Part shown: positions 42,406-53,477 of the stretch, in pieces | Numbering within the stretch: the stretch's first letter is position 1 | Layout of the letters: each line of letters starts with the position of its first letter | Assembly: GCF_003075375.1 (NCBI RefSeq) | Contig: NZ_QDFT01000023.1 | Span: 1 to 53,689 of the forward strand | DNA from: Microbacterium testaceum | GTDB taxonomy: Bacteria > Actinomycetota > Actinomycetes > Actinomycetales > Microbacteriaceae | Length of the DNA: 53,689 nt | Direction: 5' to 3' | The notes under the pieces: model-generated | The model's input: the letters and a program-made list of their open reading frames with translations, nothing else | Database searches by the model: none | What the model was told of the DNA's origin: nothing | Program-made: the position numbers and the translations under genes

Positions 42406-43179
42406 TCACGGCGCCGAAATGCGTCGCTCGGGCGTGCCGTCGGGCGTCCACTGCACGCCCTGGTCGCCGTGGCCGAGCCCGATCGCGTGCCCCGCGTGCA
42501 GCACGAGCACGTCGGCATCCAATTCCCGCGCCGCCTCAGCGTCGTTCGTGACGATCAGCGAGGCCATGCCCCTCTCGTCGCGGCGACGGGTCAGGGCGGC
42601 CCGCGCCGCGGCGCGCACCTCGAGGTCGAGGTTCGCGTACAGATCGTCGGCGACGAGCAGACGTGGCTCGAGGACAAGAGCCCGCGCTAGGGCCACGCGC
42701 TGGCGCATGCCGGCGCTGAGCTCGTACGGATACTTCGGGGCGGTACCCAGCGGCAGCTCCATCTCGTCGAGCAGGGTCGCCACCCGCACCGCGAGGGCGC
42801 GGGTGTTGACCTTGCGGTCGCGACTGGTGATCGGCTCCGAGATGACGTCGTGCACGGTCAGCCGAGACGGCAGCGCGGCTCCCGCACCCTGCGGCAGGTA
42901 TCCCGTGTGGAACACCCACTCGCGGCGCGCCCGGCCGGGCCGCCGCGCCGAGATGCCGTGCACGCGCGCGTCGCCGCCGACGACGGTCAGCCCGTCGTCG
43001 GGGTGACCGGCCAGCAGCGACACGAGCGAGGTCTTGCCCGAACCGGTCGCTCCCCGCACCACGAGCGTCCGCCCGGCAGGGAGGGTCACGGTGATCCCGT
43101 CGATGACGCGCACGCCGTTGCGCGCGAGCGAAAGGTCGTCGGTGCGGATGGCGACGTCGGTGTCGAGGGACCGGGGCAT
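42406..43179 (-). CDS. ABC transporter ATP-binding protein (no permease nearby)
   Basis: 257 residues: Walker A GATGSGKT, signature LSAGMRQRVALARAL, Walker B LLVADD and a late His-switch region replaced by VTNDAEAAREL. The Walker B Glu is replaced by Asp (LLVADDLY), the switch His is not in its usual place, and no membrane component is adjacent, so a classic transporter is uncertain. ATG 43179 has GAGGA 7 nt upstream; the longer frame overlaps dnaG. It begins 46 nt after dnaG and may be the last gene of dus-dgt-dnaG. Confidence 0.85.
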   Translation of the reverse strand: MPRSLDTDVAIRTDDLSLARNGVRVIDGITVTLPAGRTLVVRGATGSGKTSLVSLLAGHPDDGLTVVGGDARVHGISARRPGRARREWVFHTGYLPQGAGAALPSRLTVHDVISEPITSRDRKVNTRALAVRVATLLDEMELPLGTAPKYPYELSAGMRQRVALARALVLEPRLLVADDLYANLDLEVRAAARAALTRRRDERGMASLIVTNDAEAARELDADVLVLHAGHAIGLGHGDQGVQWTPDGTPERRISAP

Positions 43180-43225
43180 GCCCTCATCCTCACCCACCCG
43201 GCGCGCGTGCACCAGTCGACGCGGC

Positions 43226-45067
43226 TCAGCTGACGACGAGTCGTTGGCGGTCGGCATCCAATTCACGCAGTCGCAGCCGCAGGCGCCGGCCCTCTTCGCT
43301 GTCGGCGGGGACCCGCTGGATGCCGCGCAGCAACTCGTCCTTCTCGCGCTGGAGCTCGCGCACGAGCAGCCCCCGGGCGAGGTCGTTCGCCGAGGCGACG
43401 GCTCCCTCTTCGGTGCGCGCGGGGAACTCGGCGGTCAGCAGCTCGGCCGCGAGCGAGCGGAAGGGCTCGCGCACCGACTCGACGGCGGTGACGGCCCAGC
43501 CGGCCTGCGACAGATCGGTGGAGGCCAGGGCGCTGCGCACGGCCTCGAGCGCGGGGTGGCCGAAGGGCGTCTGCAGCGCCCGCAGGAAGATGTCGGGGTC
43601 GATGCGATGGCCGTACTGCAGGAAGGCCATCATCGCCCCCCGCTCGAGCGCCACGTCACGGGTGTGCGGAAGGGATGCCATGGTCACCGACACCGCGATC
43701 GGAGCCGGCTCGGCCGTGCGCTGCGCGTCGCGCTTCTCGGCGCGGTCGGCTCCGCGAGCGGCGCGCTCGACGGCGGACTGCACCTCGGGGATGTCGAGGC
43801 CCAGGCGACGCGCGAGCACACGGACGTACCCGGGCCGCAGGGCGGGGTCGCGGATGTCGGCGACGATGGGAGCGGCCGCGTTGAGGGCGCCGGCGCGCCC
43901 CTCGACGCTGGAGAGGTTGAAGTCCTTGAGGCGCTGGTCGATGACGAATTCGAACATCGGGGCCTTGGCATCCATCAGCGCACGCACGGCGCCGTCGCCG
44001 CGCTGCAGGCGCAGGTCGCAGGGATCGAGGCCCTCGGGTGCGACGGCGACGTAGGTCTGCGCGGCGAACCGCTTCTCGTCGGCGAAGGCGCGCAGCGCGG
44101 CCTTCTGCCCCGCCGCGTCGGGGTCGAAGGTGAAGACCACCTCGCCCGAGGCGCTGTCGTCGCCCATGACCCGGCGGAGAACCGTGATGTGGTCGCTGCC
44201 GAAGGCGGTGCCGCACGAGGCGATCGCGGTGGTCACCCCGGCGAGGTGGCACGCCATGACGTCGGTGTAGCCCTCGACGACGACGACGCGATGCGAGCGC
44301 GAGATGTCGCGCTTGGCCAGGTCGAGACCGTAGAGCACCTGCGTCTTCTTGTAGAGCGGGGTCTCGGGGGTGTTGAGGTACTTGGGGCCCTGGTCGTCGT
44401 CGTAGAGCTTGCGCGCCCCGAACCCGATGACCTGTCCCGTGATGTCGCGGATGGGCCACACGAGCCGCCCGCGGAACCGGTCGTAGACGCCTCGCTGCCC
44501 CTGCGACACCAGGCCGGCCTGCAGCAGCTCGTCGCGGGTGAATTTCTGCGCCGACAGGTGGTCGAGCAGGTGGGACCACCCCTTGGGGGCGTAACCCACG
44601 CCGAAGTGCGCGGCCGCTCCGGCGTCGAAGCCGCGGTCACCGAGGAAACGGCGGCCGGTCTCGGCCTCGGGCGTCATCAGCTGCGCGCGGAAGTACTCGG
44701 CCGCGGCGGCGTTGGCGGCATACAGGCGCGAGCGCCCCGACGTCTCGGGGGCCGCTCCCCCGTCCTCGTAGTGCAGCGTGTAGCCGACGCGTGCGGCCAT
44801 GCGTTCGACCGCCTCGGTGAACGACACGTGATCCATCGCGCGCAGGAACGAGTAGACGTCGCCCGATTCACCGCAGCCGAAGCAGTGGTAGTACCCCACC
44901 TGCAGCCGCACGTTGAAGCTCGGGCTGCGCTCGTCGTGGAAGGGGCAGAGTCCCTTCATCGAGCCCACACCGGCGGGCTTGAGGGCGACGCGCTCGCCGA
45001 TCACGTCGGCGATGTTGACCCGCGCCTTGACCTCGTCGACGTCGGCCTGCCGGATGCGTCCCGCCAT
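43226..45067 (-). CDS. dnaG: DNA primase
   Basis: Makes RNA primers at the replication fork. 613 residues: N-terminal zinc finger (CPFHDERSPSF ... YYHCFGCGESGD), primase core with FGVGYAP, RFRGRLVWPI and FGARKL, Toprim motifs VVVEGYTDVMACH and FDPDAAGQKA, then a helicase-binding C-terminal region. ATG 45067 overlaps the dgt stop in TGATG, giving coupled translation. Linking dNTP hydrolase and primase in one operon is common in actinobacteria. Confidence 0.96.
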   Translation of the reverse strand: MAGRIRQADVDEVKARVNIADVIGERVALKPAGVGSMKGLCPFHDERSPSFNVRLQVGYYHCFGCGESGDVYSFLRAMDHVSFTEAVERMAARVGYTLHYEDGGAAPETSGRSRLYAANAAAAEYFRAQLMTPEAETGRRFLGDRGFDAGAAAHFGVGYAPKGWSHLLDHLSAQKFTRDELLQAGLVSQGQRGVYDRFRGRLVWPIRDITGQVIGFGARKLYDDDQGPKYLNTPETPLYKKTQVLYGLDLAKRDISRSHRVVVVEGYTDVMACHLAGVTTAIASCGTAFGSDHITVLRRVMGDDSASGEVVFTFDPDAAGQKAALRAFADEKRFAAQTYVAVAPEGLDPCDLRLQRGDGAVRALMDAKAPMFEFVIDQRLKDFNLSSVEGRAGALNAAAPIVADIRDPALRPGYVRVLARRLGLDIPEVQSAVERAARGADRAEKRDAQRTAEPAPIAVSVTMASLPHTRDVALERGAMMAFLQYGHRIDPDIFLRALQTPFGHPALEAVRSALASTDLSQAGWAVTAVESVREPFRSLAAELLTAEFPARTEEGAVASANDLARGLLVRELQREKDELLRGIQRVPADSEEGRRLRLRLRELDADRQRLVVS

Positions 45068-46401
45068 CAGGCATCCGCCCCGCGCGACGCGCGGGCACCG
45101 GGAGCCCAGACGCCGAGCTCGGCGGCATCCACCTCGCCCACCAGTCGCCCGTGCCACGAGATCGCGAGCTGATCGGTCAGGCTCGCGACCTGATCGACGA
45201 CGACCCGGCGGCGCGCGGTGTCATCGACCGCGGCGGCGAAGTCGGGGGCGTGCAGCGCGTCCAACGCGCCGGGGTTCTCCCAGAGGGCGGATGCCAGGCG
45301 CTTCAGCACGTGGCGCTGCTCGCGGTAGAGGACCTTGCGGCCGTCGATCGACACCACCGTCGCGCCGATGATGCCTTTGAGCACCGCCATCTCGACCTCG
45401 ACCTCGGCCGGGACGATGACGTGCGCGCGGTAGCGGGTGAGCTCGTCGGCGGGATACGCCTCGCGCGTCGCGGCGGTGGCGGCGCGGGCGAAGCGCCCGA
45501 TGAGGTCGGAGGTGAGGTTCTTGAGCCGGGCGAGGGCGGGGCGCGTGCCGTCGAAGGAGTGGATCCACTCGGGCATCGCCATCAAGCGTTCGAGGCCTGC
45601 CGACAGGTCGTCGCGCACGAAGTCGTACCCGACCCAGCGCTGGATCGCGTCGAGCAGTCCCTCGCGGCCCACGCGCGAGGCGAGGCGCGCGGGGTCGACG
45701 TAGCGGTTGACCACGGCGTCCTCGAAGTCGTGCACCGAGTATGCGATGTCGTCCGAGAGGTCCATGACCTCGGCCTCGATGCAGCGCTGACGGGCGGGGG
45801 CGCCGCCGCGCATCCAGTGGAACACCGGCTCGTCGTCGGGGTACACGCCGAACTTGAGGCGCCCGCCCGGGTCGGGGACGGGCTCGTCGACGGTCCACGG
45901 GTACTTGCACGTGGCGTCGAGGCTGGCGCGCGTGAGGTTGAGGCCGAAGGGCTCGCCATCGGCACCGAAGACCTTCGGCTCGAGGCGGGTAAGGATGCGC
46001 AGCGTCTGCGCATTGCCCTCGAAGCCGCCGATGCCGTGCGCCCACTCGTTGAGGGCCCGCTCGCCGTTGTGACCGAAGGGCGGGTGGCCCAAGTCGTGGC
46101 TGAGGCAGGCGGTGTCGACCACGTCGGGCGACAGCTGCAGCGCGGTCGCGAGCTCTCGGCCGACCTGCGCGACCTCGAGCGAGTGCGTCAGGCGGTTGCG
46201 GGCGAAGTCTGCGGGGCTCGCGGGGCTCAGCACCTGCGTCTTGGCCGCGAGGCGGCGCAGGGCGGCGGAGTGCAGCACGCGGGCACGGTCACGGGCGAAG
46301 TCGTCGCGCTGAGAGCGGTGGCGTTCGACGTGGAAGCGCCCGGCGTCGTCGTCGTCGTAACCGGCCGGGCGGGCGGCCGTCGCCGACGCCTCAACCACCA
46401 C
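45067..46401 (-). CDS. dgt: dNTP triphosphohydrolase (dGTPase family)
   Basis: Cleaves dNTPs to nucleoside and triphosphate. 444 residues with the HD motif set: RLTHSLEVAQVGREL, CLSHDLGHPPFGHNGE (metal-binding His-Asp) and DLSDDIAYSVHDFEDAV. GTG start at 46401 overlaps the dus 3' end by 11 nt, and its own stop overlaps dnaG; tightly packed middle gene of dus-dgt-dnaG. Confidence 0.94.
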   Translation of the reverse strand: MVVEASATAARPAGYDDDDAGRFHVERHRSQRDDFARDRARVLHSAALRRLAAKTQVLSPASPADFARNRLTHSLEVAQVGRELATALQLSPDVVDTACLSHDLGHPPFGHNGERALNEWAHGIGGFEGNAQTLRILTRLEPKVFGADGEPFGLNLTRASLDATCKYPWTVDEPVPDPGGRLKFGVYPDDEPVFHWMRGGAPARQRCIEAEVMDLSDDIAYSVHDFEDAVVNRYVDPARLASRVGREGLLDAIQRWVGYDFVRDDLSAGLERLMAMPEWIHSFDGTRPALARLKNLTSDLIGRFARAATAATREAYPADELTRYRAHVIVPAEVEVEMAVLKGIIGATVVSIDGRKVLYREQRHVLKRLASALWENPGALDALHAPDFAAAVDDTARRRVVVDQVASLTDQLAISWHGRLVGEVDAAELGVWAPGARASRGADA

Positions 46402-47557
46402 TGTGGTGCAGCTCCGCGTCGGCGAGGGCGCGACCGGCGTCGTGACCGATCTCGCGGGAGTCGAGCCACCCGTCGGGTAGCGCCGGGCGCTTGGGCGTAC
46501 CGGCGCGACCGCGCTGGCCCTCGGCGGCGGCTCCGGGATACGGGGCGTCGAGTTCCATCGTGGCGAGGAGCTCGTCGATCTCGTCGAGCGTCGAGGCCGT
46601 CGCGAGGCTCGCGCGCAGCTCGCCGCCGACCGGGTACCCCTTGAAGTACCAGGCCACGTGCTTGCGGATGTCGCGGCATCCGCGGCCCTCGTCGTCGAAG
46701 AACTCGACGAGCAGCTCGGCGTGGCGGCGGAACGCGCGCGCCACGAAACCGAGCGTGGCGTCGACGGGCTCGCCGTGCGCGGCGCCCGGGCCGCCGAGGG
46801 CGCGCGCGAGGTCGCCGAAGAGCCACGGGCGGCCGAGGCAGCCGCGACCTACGACGACGCCGTCGCAGCCGGTCTCGTCCATCATGCGGACGGCGTCGTC
46901 GGCCGACCAGATGTCGCCGTTGCCGAGCACGGGAACGCTCGTGACGGTCTCTTTGAGCTTCGAGATGGCGGCCCAGTCGGCGTGGCCCGAGTAGAACTCG
47001 CTCGCCGTGCGGGCGTGCAGGGCGATGGATGCCACTCCCGCCCCCTCGGCGATGCGACCGGCCTCGAGGTAGGTGAGGTGGTCGGCGTCGATGCCCTTGC
47101 GCATCTTGACGGTCAGCGGCTTGTCGCCCGCGGCCTTCACGGCGCGCTCGACGATCTCGCGGAACAGCGAGGTCTTCCACGGCAGAGCCGCACCTCCGCC
47201 GCGGCGGGTGACCTTGGGCACGGGGCACCCGAAGTTGAGATCGATGTGATCGGCGTGGTCTTCGTCGACGATCAGTCTGACCGCGGCCTCGACGGTCGCG
47301 GGATCCACGCCGTAGAGCTGAATCGAGCGCGGCGTCTCGGACTCGTGATGCCGGATGAGCCGCATCGTGGTCTCGTTGCGCTCGACGAGCGCGCGCGTCG
47401 TGATCATCTCGCTCACGTACAGACCGGCACCGTATTCGCGACACAGACGTCGGAACGCCGTGTTCGTGATGCCGGCCATGGGAGCGAGCACGACGGGGGC
47501 GTCGAGTTCGATGTTGCCGATGCGGAGCGTCCGCGCCGGAGCCAAAGCCGTATTCAC
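46391..47557 (-). CDS. dusB: tRNA-dihydrouridine synthase (DusB type)
   Basis: FMN-dependent reduction of uridines in tRNA. 388 residues: VLAPMAGITNTAFRRLC, catalytic Cys111 in NFGCPVPKV, VKMRKGID, ALHARTASEFYSG, GNGDIWSADDA and GRGCLGRPWLF, all classic Dus segments. GTG 47557 is chosen over an open frame to 47605: GAGAAT, preceded by TG, ends 6 nt before it, matching the leaderless pattern of this genome. First gene of the dnaG operon. Confidence 0.93.
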   Translation of the reverse strand: MNTALAPARTLRIGNIELDAPVVLAPMAGITNTAFRRLCREYGAGLYVSEMITTRALVERNETTMRLIRHHESETPRSIQLYGVDPATVEAAVRLIVDEDHADHIDLNFGCPVPKVTRRGGGAALPWKTSLFREIVERAVKAAGDKPLTVKMRKGIDADHLTYLEAGRIAEGAGVASIALHARTASEFYSGHADWAAISKLKETVTSVPVLGNGDIWSADDAVRMMDETGCDGVVVGRGCLGRPWLFGDLARALGGPGAAHGEPVDATLGFVARAFRRHAELLVEFFDDEGRGCRDIRKHVAWYFKGYPVGGELRASLATASTLDEIDELLATMELDAPYPGAAAEGQRGRAGTPKRPALPDGWLDSREIGHDAGRALADAELHHSGG

Positions 47558-47587
47558 TGTCTCATTCTCCCAGACGGTTCCACGCGG

Positions 47588-47624
47588 CGGTGCCCGCCCC
47601 CGCAAGAGTCGGGAACGGGCACCG
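47588..47624 (-). terminator. Terminator after the DsbA-like gene
   Basis: A perfect 9-bp stem CGGTGCCCG/CGGGCACCG around a 19-nt loop, 15 nt past the stop, separating the recO-uppS-dsbA group from the dus promoter. Confidence 0.65.
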
Positions 47625-47638
47625 GTGTGCAGAAGGCG

Positions 47639-48322
47639 TCACGCGTCGGCGGTCTCCACGGACTCGCGGCGTTCTCCCCAGACCTGACGGGCGATCTGGG
47701 TGAAGGCCTCGACCGGCTGTGCGCCGCTGACGCCGTACTTGCCGTCGATGACGAAGAAGGGCACGCCCGAAATGCCGAACTGGCGGGCCTGCTCCTGATC
47801 GGCGCGGACGGCCGCGCGGAATCGCTGCGACGTCAGCGCCTCACGGGCGGCGTCCTCGTCCAGACCCGCTTCGACGGCCAGGGCGATCAGGTCGTCGTCG
47901 CGACCCACGTGCTTGCCCTCGAGGAAGTACGCCGACATCAGGATCTCGGCGAGCTCGAGCTGGCGACCGTTCTCCTTCGCGAAGTGCAGCAGCTCGTGCG
48001 CCTTGACGGTATTGGTGTGCTGGAGGATGTCGAAGCGGTACGCGAGCCCCGCCTCGGCGGCGACGCCGGTCACCCGGTCGAGCATCTCGCGGGCCTGCTC
48101 GGGAGAGATGCCCTTGTGCTGCGACAGGTAGTCCACCTCGCCGCCGTGGAAGTCCTCGGGGGTGTCGGGCGAGAGCTCGAACGAGTGGTACTCGATCTCG
48201 ACGACCGGGGCGTCGTCATCGGCGGCCGTGGCGGCCAAACCGTTCTCGAGGTTGCGCTTGCCGATGTAGCACCAGGGGCAGGCGATGTCGCTCCACACGT
48301 CGATCTTGATGGCATCCGTCAT
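47639..48322 (-). CDS. DsbA-family oxidoreductase (FrnE-like)
   Basis: 227 residues, cytoplasmic (no signal peptide). Thioredoxin-like N-terminus with the active-site pair Cys15-Pro-Trp-Cys18 (DIACPWCYIGKRNLE), helical insert, and GISGVPFFVIDGKYGVSGAQP bearing the cis-Pro. Matches FrnE/DsbA-like thiol-disulfide or isomerase proteins; the substrate is unknown. ATG 48322 has AAGGAG about 11 nt upstream. It lies 49 nt after uppS. Confidence 0.9.
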   Translation of the reverse strand: MTDAIKIDVWSDIACPWCYIGKRNLENGLAATAADDDAPVVEIEYHSFELSPDTPEDFHGGEVDYLSQHKGISPEQAREMLDRVTGVAAEAGLAYRFDILQHTNTVKAHELLHFAKENGRQLELAEILMSAYFLEGKHVGRDDDLIALAVEAGLDEDAAREALTSQRFRAAVRADQEQARQFGISGVPFFVIDGKYGVSGAQPVEAFTQIARQVWGERRESVETADA

Positions 48323-48371
48323 ATCGCGTGCAACTCCTTCGATCGTGGATCTATTCCGCCGGCGGCATCCG

Positions 48372-49175
48372 TCAGGCGGTGGGGGCGTCGACGGCACCGC
48401 CGAAGCGGCGGTCGCGCGATAGATACAGCCCGATCGCGTCCCACAGGTGGGTGCGGCGGAAATCCGGCCAGAGCGTGTCGAGGAAGACCATCTCGGCGTA
48501 CGCCGACTCCCACAGCAGGAAGTTGGAGGTGCGCTGCTCGCCGCTGGAGCGGACGAACAGATCGACGTCGGGCATGTCGGGCTGGTACAGGTTCTTGCGG
48601 ATGAGCTTCTCGGTCACGGCCGAGGGCTTGAGCTTTCCGGCGGCGATGTCGTCGCCGATGCGGCGCATGGCATCCACGATCTCGACGCGGCCGCCGTAGT
48701 TGACGCACATCGTCAGCGTAAGGGTGGAGTTCGCCTCGGTCAGCTTCTCGGCGTGCTGCAGCTCTTTGATGACCGAGCCCCACAGGCGCGGTTTGCGGCC
48801 CGACCAGCGGATGCGCACCCCCCACTCGTTCAGCTGATCGCGGCGGCGATGCAGCACCTCGCGGTTGAAGCCCATGAGGAAGCGCACCTCGTCGGGCGAG
48901 CGCGACCAGTTCTCGGTCGAGAAGGCGTAGACCGACAGGTGCTTCACCCCGGCCTGGATGGCGCCGGCGACGACGTCGAGCAGGGCGGCCTCTCCGGCGC
49001 GATGCCCCTCGACGCGCGTGAGTCCCTGCCGGTTGGCCCAGCGGCCGTTGCCGTCCATCACGATCGCGACATGCTCGGGCACGGCGCCCCTGGGATAGGT
49101 CGGCGGGTACTCCCCCGTCCAGTCCAGCGGGCGGTAGGGCACGGCGTCGCGATGCGTGAACGGCTTGGGTGTCAT
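48372..49175 (-). CDS. uppS: Isoprenyl transferase (undecaprenyl/decaprenyl diphosphate synthase)
   Basis: Builds the long polyprenyl diphosphate carrier for cell-wall synthesis. 267 residues; cis-prenyltransferase motifs [12 protein letters not shown] (Asp41), FSTENWSRS, and [23 protein letters not shown] 49175 overlaps the recO stop in ATGA; the frame open into recO is not used. The recO-uppS pairing is standard in actinobacteria. Confidence 0.95.
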   Translation of the reverse strand: MTPKPFTHRDAVPYRPLDWTGEYPPTYPRGAVPEHVAIVMDGNGRWANRQGLTRVEGHRAGEAALLDVVAGAIQAGVKHLSVYAFSTENWSRSPDEVRFLMGFNREVLHRRRDQLNEWGVRIRWSGRKPRLWGSVIKELQHAEKLTEANSTLTLTMCVNYGGRVEIVDAMRRIGDDIAAGKLKPSAVTEKLIRKNLYQPDMPDVDLFVRSSGEQRTSNFLLWESAYAEMVFLDTLWPDFRRTHLWDAIGLYLSRDRRFGGAVDAPTA

Positions 49176-49900
49176 TGATGCGACTCCAGGTGCGAGAGCG
49201 AACGGATACCCCGTTCGAGATGGAACTGGGCGTAGGCGGCGACCAGGCCCGAGGCCGCGGCGGTCGTGCGGCCGGGGGCGGCGTCGATCGTGTCCCACTC
49301 GCCCGCCATCAGGGCGCGCAGCATCCCGACGGTGTCGGGGGCCACGCGCGGGGATCCCGCCGGTGCGCAGGTGGAGCAGACCATACCGCCGAGCTGGGGC
49401 AGGAAGTAGTCGTGGTCGCCGACCGTGCCGCACCGCGCGCACTCGGTCAGCCCGGGCGCCCAGCCCGACAGCGCCATCGCGCGCAGCAGGTACGAGTCCA
49501 GCACGCTCCGCTCGGAGTGCTCGCCGCGCGCGAGCGCCCGCAGGCCGCCCACCAGCAGCAGGTACTGCTGCGGTGTGGCCTCGGCCTCGTTGAGCCGGTC
49601 GGCGGTCTCGACCATCGCGCTGGCGGTGGTGTACCGCTCATAGTCGACGACGATGTCGGCGCCGTACGCGCCGAGGGACTCGGCCTGCTGCACGATGTCG
49701 AGGTTGCGGCCCTTGAACAGCTGCACGTCGGCGACCATGAACGGCTCGAGGCGCGACCCGAATTTCGACGAGGTGCGGCGCACGCCCTTCGCCACCGCGC
49801 GGATCTTGCCGTTGCGACGGCTGAGGAGGGTGAGGATGCGGTCCGCCTCCCCCAGTTTGTGGGTACGCAGGACCACGACTTCGTCGCGGTAGGTGGGCAC
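49172..49900 (-). CDS. recO: DNA repair protein RecO
   Basis: Loads RecA with RecR at gaps. 242 residues: N-terminal OB fold ([39 protein letters not shown]), helical middle, and a zinc site CARCG...CSTC. GTG 49900 is preceded by GATAAT (49906-49911) with 5 nt between, again a likely leaderless mRNA. Overlaps uppS by 4 nt. Confidence 0.94.
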   Translation of the reverse strand: MPTYRDEVVVLRTHKLGEADRILTLLSRRNGKIRAVAKGVRRTSSKFGSRLEPFMVADVQLFKGRNLDIVQQAESLGAYGADIVVDYERYTTASAMVETADRLNEAEATPQQYLLLVGGLRALARGEHSERSVLDSYLLRAMALSGWAPGLTECARCGTVGDHDYFLPQLGGMVCSTCAPAGSPRVAPDTVGMLRALMAGEWDTIDAAPGRTTAAASGLVAAYAQFHLERGIRSLSHLESHQ

Positions 49901-49982
49901 ATTCCATTATCCGCCCGGCTGCCCGTGAGCGGCCTGCGCGCCGCGCCCGTCCCCGCCGACGCGGAACGGGAGAATGGATGCC

Positions 49983-50681
49983 GTGGACACGCCGACCTTC
50001 GTCATCCCGCTGTGGGCGGACCTCACCGCTGTCGCCCTCGGCGGCGTGCAGGGGGCGCTCTTCGCGTCGGGGTTCCAGGGGCAGCGACGTCTCGATCTGC
50101 TCGGCGTCGCGATCATCGGCATCCTGCTCGGAATGGGCGGCGGTCTCATCCGCGACCTGCTGCTCGGCTTGACGCCGGCCACGCTGCAGAGCAACTGGTA
50201 CCTGATGACCGCCACCCTCGCCTCGATCGTGGGGATGCTGCTGTCGGGGATCTTCCAGCGGCTCAACCGCGCGATCGTCATGCTCGACGCGGTCGTGATC
50301 GGTCTGTTCGGCGCCTTCGGCACGTCCAAGGCCCTGGCCCTGGGGATGCCGGCCGTCCCGGCCGTGTTCGTGGGCGTGCTGGCCGCCGCGGGCGGCAGCG
50401 TGCTGCGCGACGTGCTGATGGGCCTGCCGGTGGCGATCATGCACGTGGGCTCGCTCTACGCCGTGGCCGCCGGTGGCGGGTGCGCGGTGCTCGCGACGGC
50501 CGCGGCCTTCGGTGTTCCGCTGCCGATCGCGGCCGTCATCGGGGTCGTCGTGACGACGGTCATCCGCGTTCTGGCGGTGCTGTTCGACCTGTCCCTGCCC
50601 GAGCAGCGCAAGCTCTACCGCCGCAAGGTCGCGGTCGAGACGACCGGCATCCCGGTCATCCGCCTCGACGACGCGGAGTGA
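49983..50681 (+). CDS. TRIC-type cation channel family protein (UPF0126)
   Basis: 232 residues, seven transmembrane helices in two repeats, with the characteristic GGGLIRDLLLG and GGSVLRDVLMG glycine-rich motifs. Prokaryotic TRIC homologues are trimeric cation channels. Two starts compete: ATG 49974 and GTG 49983. GAGAAT (49970-49975) covers the ATG and ends 7 nt before the GTG, so I prefer GTG 49983 (MDTPTFVIPLW). Converges on the MOSC gene with 9 nt between stops. Confidence 0.88.
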   Translation: MDTPTFVIPLWADLTAVALGGVQGALFASGFQGQRRLDLLGVAIIGILLGMGGGLIRDLLLGLTPATLQSNWYLMTATLASIVGMLLSGIFQRLNRAIVMLDAVVIGLFGAFGTSKALALGMPAVPAVFVGVLAAAGGSVLRDVLMGLPVAIMHVGSLYAVAAGGGCAVLATAAAFGVPLPIAAVIGVVVTTVIRVLAVLFDLSLPEQRKLYRRKVAVETTGIPVIRLDDAE

Positions 50682-50690
50682 GCCGCCGAC

Positions 50691-51479
50691 TCACGCGGGG
50701 GGCAAGGGGGTGACCTCGTCGCCGACCCGGATCTCGCCGCCACCGTCGGCGGGGAGCAGCAGGATGCCGAGGGTGGCCTCGTCCTGGCCGAACTCGCCCG
50801 TCAGCACGCGGAGCAACCGGGCATCACGGACGCCCGTATCGGGGTTGGCGGTGATCGCGGCGCAGCGTTCGATCGGCTTCTGCACCTCGAACACGACCTC
50901 GCCGATCCGCACCCGTCCGGCCCAGTCGAGCTCGGCCCACGGCTCCGTTCCCGAGACGACGATGTTGGAGCGGAACCGGCGATCGTCCACCGGGGCGGGC
51001 ACCGCGGCATCCACCGCTTCGACCGACGCGGCGCCGTGCAGCGAGATGAAACCCTGCGGGCGGTCCTGGAAACGCGCGGTCCGCCCGTCGCCGAGCAGAC
51101 CGAGGGGCAGGATGCCGTCGGCGTCGAGCAGTCTCGCGTCGCTCGTCGTGCGCAGGTAGGCGGTGACAGCGTCGGCCAGACGGGTCCGGCCCGCATCGCT
51201 CAGATCGGCCGTGACGTCGATGTCGCCGACGCGCAGACGCAGCGTCCGCGCTTCGTCGTCGAACGCGAGGTCGACGCGGGCGAGCGTCGGGAACGTCATC
51301 AGGGCTAGCCCCCGACTTTTCGGGAACGTCGCGTCCTCGGGTTCGACCGCGTCGGCGAAGCGGAACACCAGGGACCGGTCGCCCTGCACGCGTCCGTCGT
51401 CCTGGATGATAAGGCTCTCGCGCCTCTCGGGCGTGAAGCCCTTCACGGGGTAGCGGTAGAGGGCATCGACGCGGATCAC
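50691..51479 (-). CDS. MOSC domain-containing protein
   Basis: 262 residues: N-terminal MOSC beta-barrel (IRVDALYRYPVKGFTPERRESL) and C-terminal MOSC domain (RRFRSNIVVSG, VRIGEVVFEVQKPIERCAAI, PDTGVRD) with Cys in RCAAI, which in this family handles sulfur for molybdenum cofactor enzymes. The exact partner enzyme is unknown and no Moco genes are adjacent. GTG 51479 lies 6 nt after CAGGAT, preceded by TGC, an extended -10-like box. Confidence 0.88.
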   Translation of the reverse strand: MIRVDALYRYPVKGFTPERRESLIIQDDGRVQGDRSLVFRFADAVEPEDATFPKSRGLALMTFPTLARVDLAFDDEARTLRLRVGDIDVTADLSDAGRTRLADAVTAYLRTTSDARLLDADGILPLGLLGDGRTARFQDRPQGFISLHGAASVEAVDAAVPAPVDDRRFRSNIVVSGTEPWAELDWAGRVRIGEVVFEVQKPIERCAAITANPDTGVRDARLLRVLTGEFGQDEATLGILLLPADGGGEIRVGDEVTPLPPA

Positions 51480-51519
51480 GTGTTCATCCTGGCATCCCCG
51501 CCGTCCTGTCCCGGGAACG

Positions 51520-51558
51520 GCGAAGCGCCACCGTCCGACGGGGACGGCGGCGCTTCGC
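51520..51558 (-). terminator. leuA terminator
   Basis: A 17-bp stem (51520-51536 with 51542-51558) with one wobble or mismatch and a 5-nt loop, a few nt after the leuA stop. It separates leuA from the MOSC promoter. Confidence 0.8.
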
Positions 51559-51563
51559 GGGAC

Positions 51564-53474
<1,911 letters not shown>

Positions 53475-53477
<3 letters not shown>

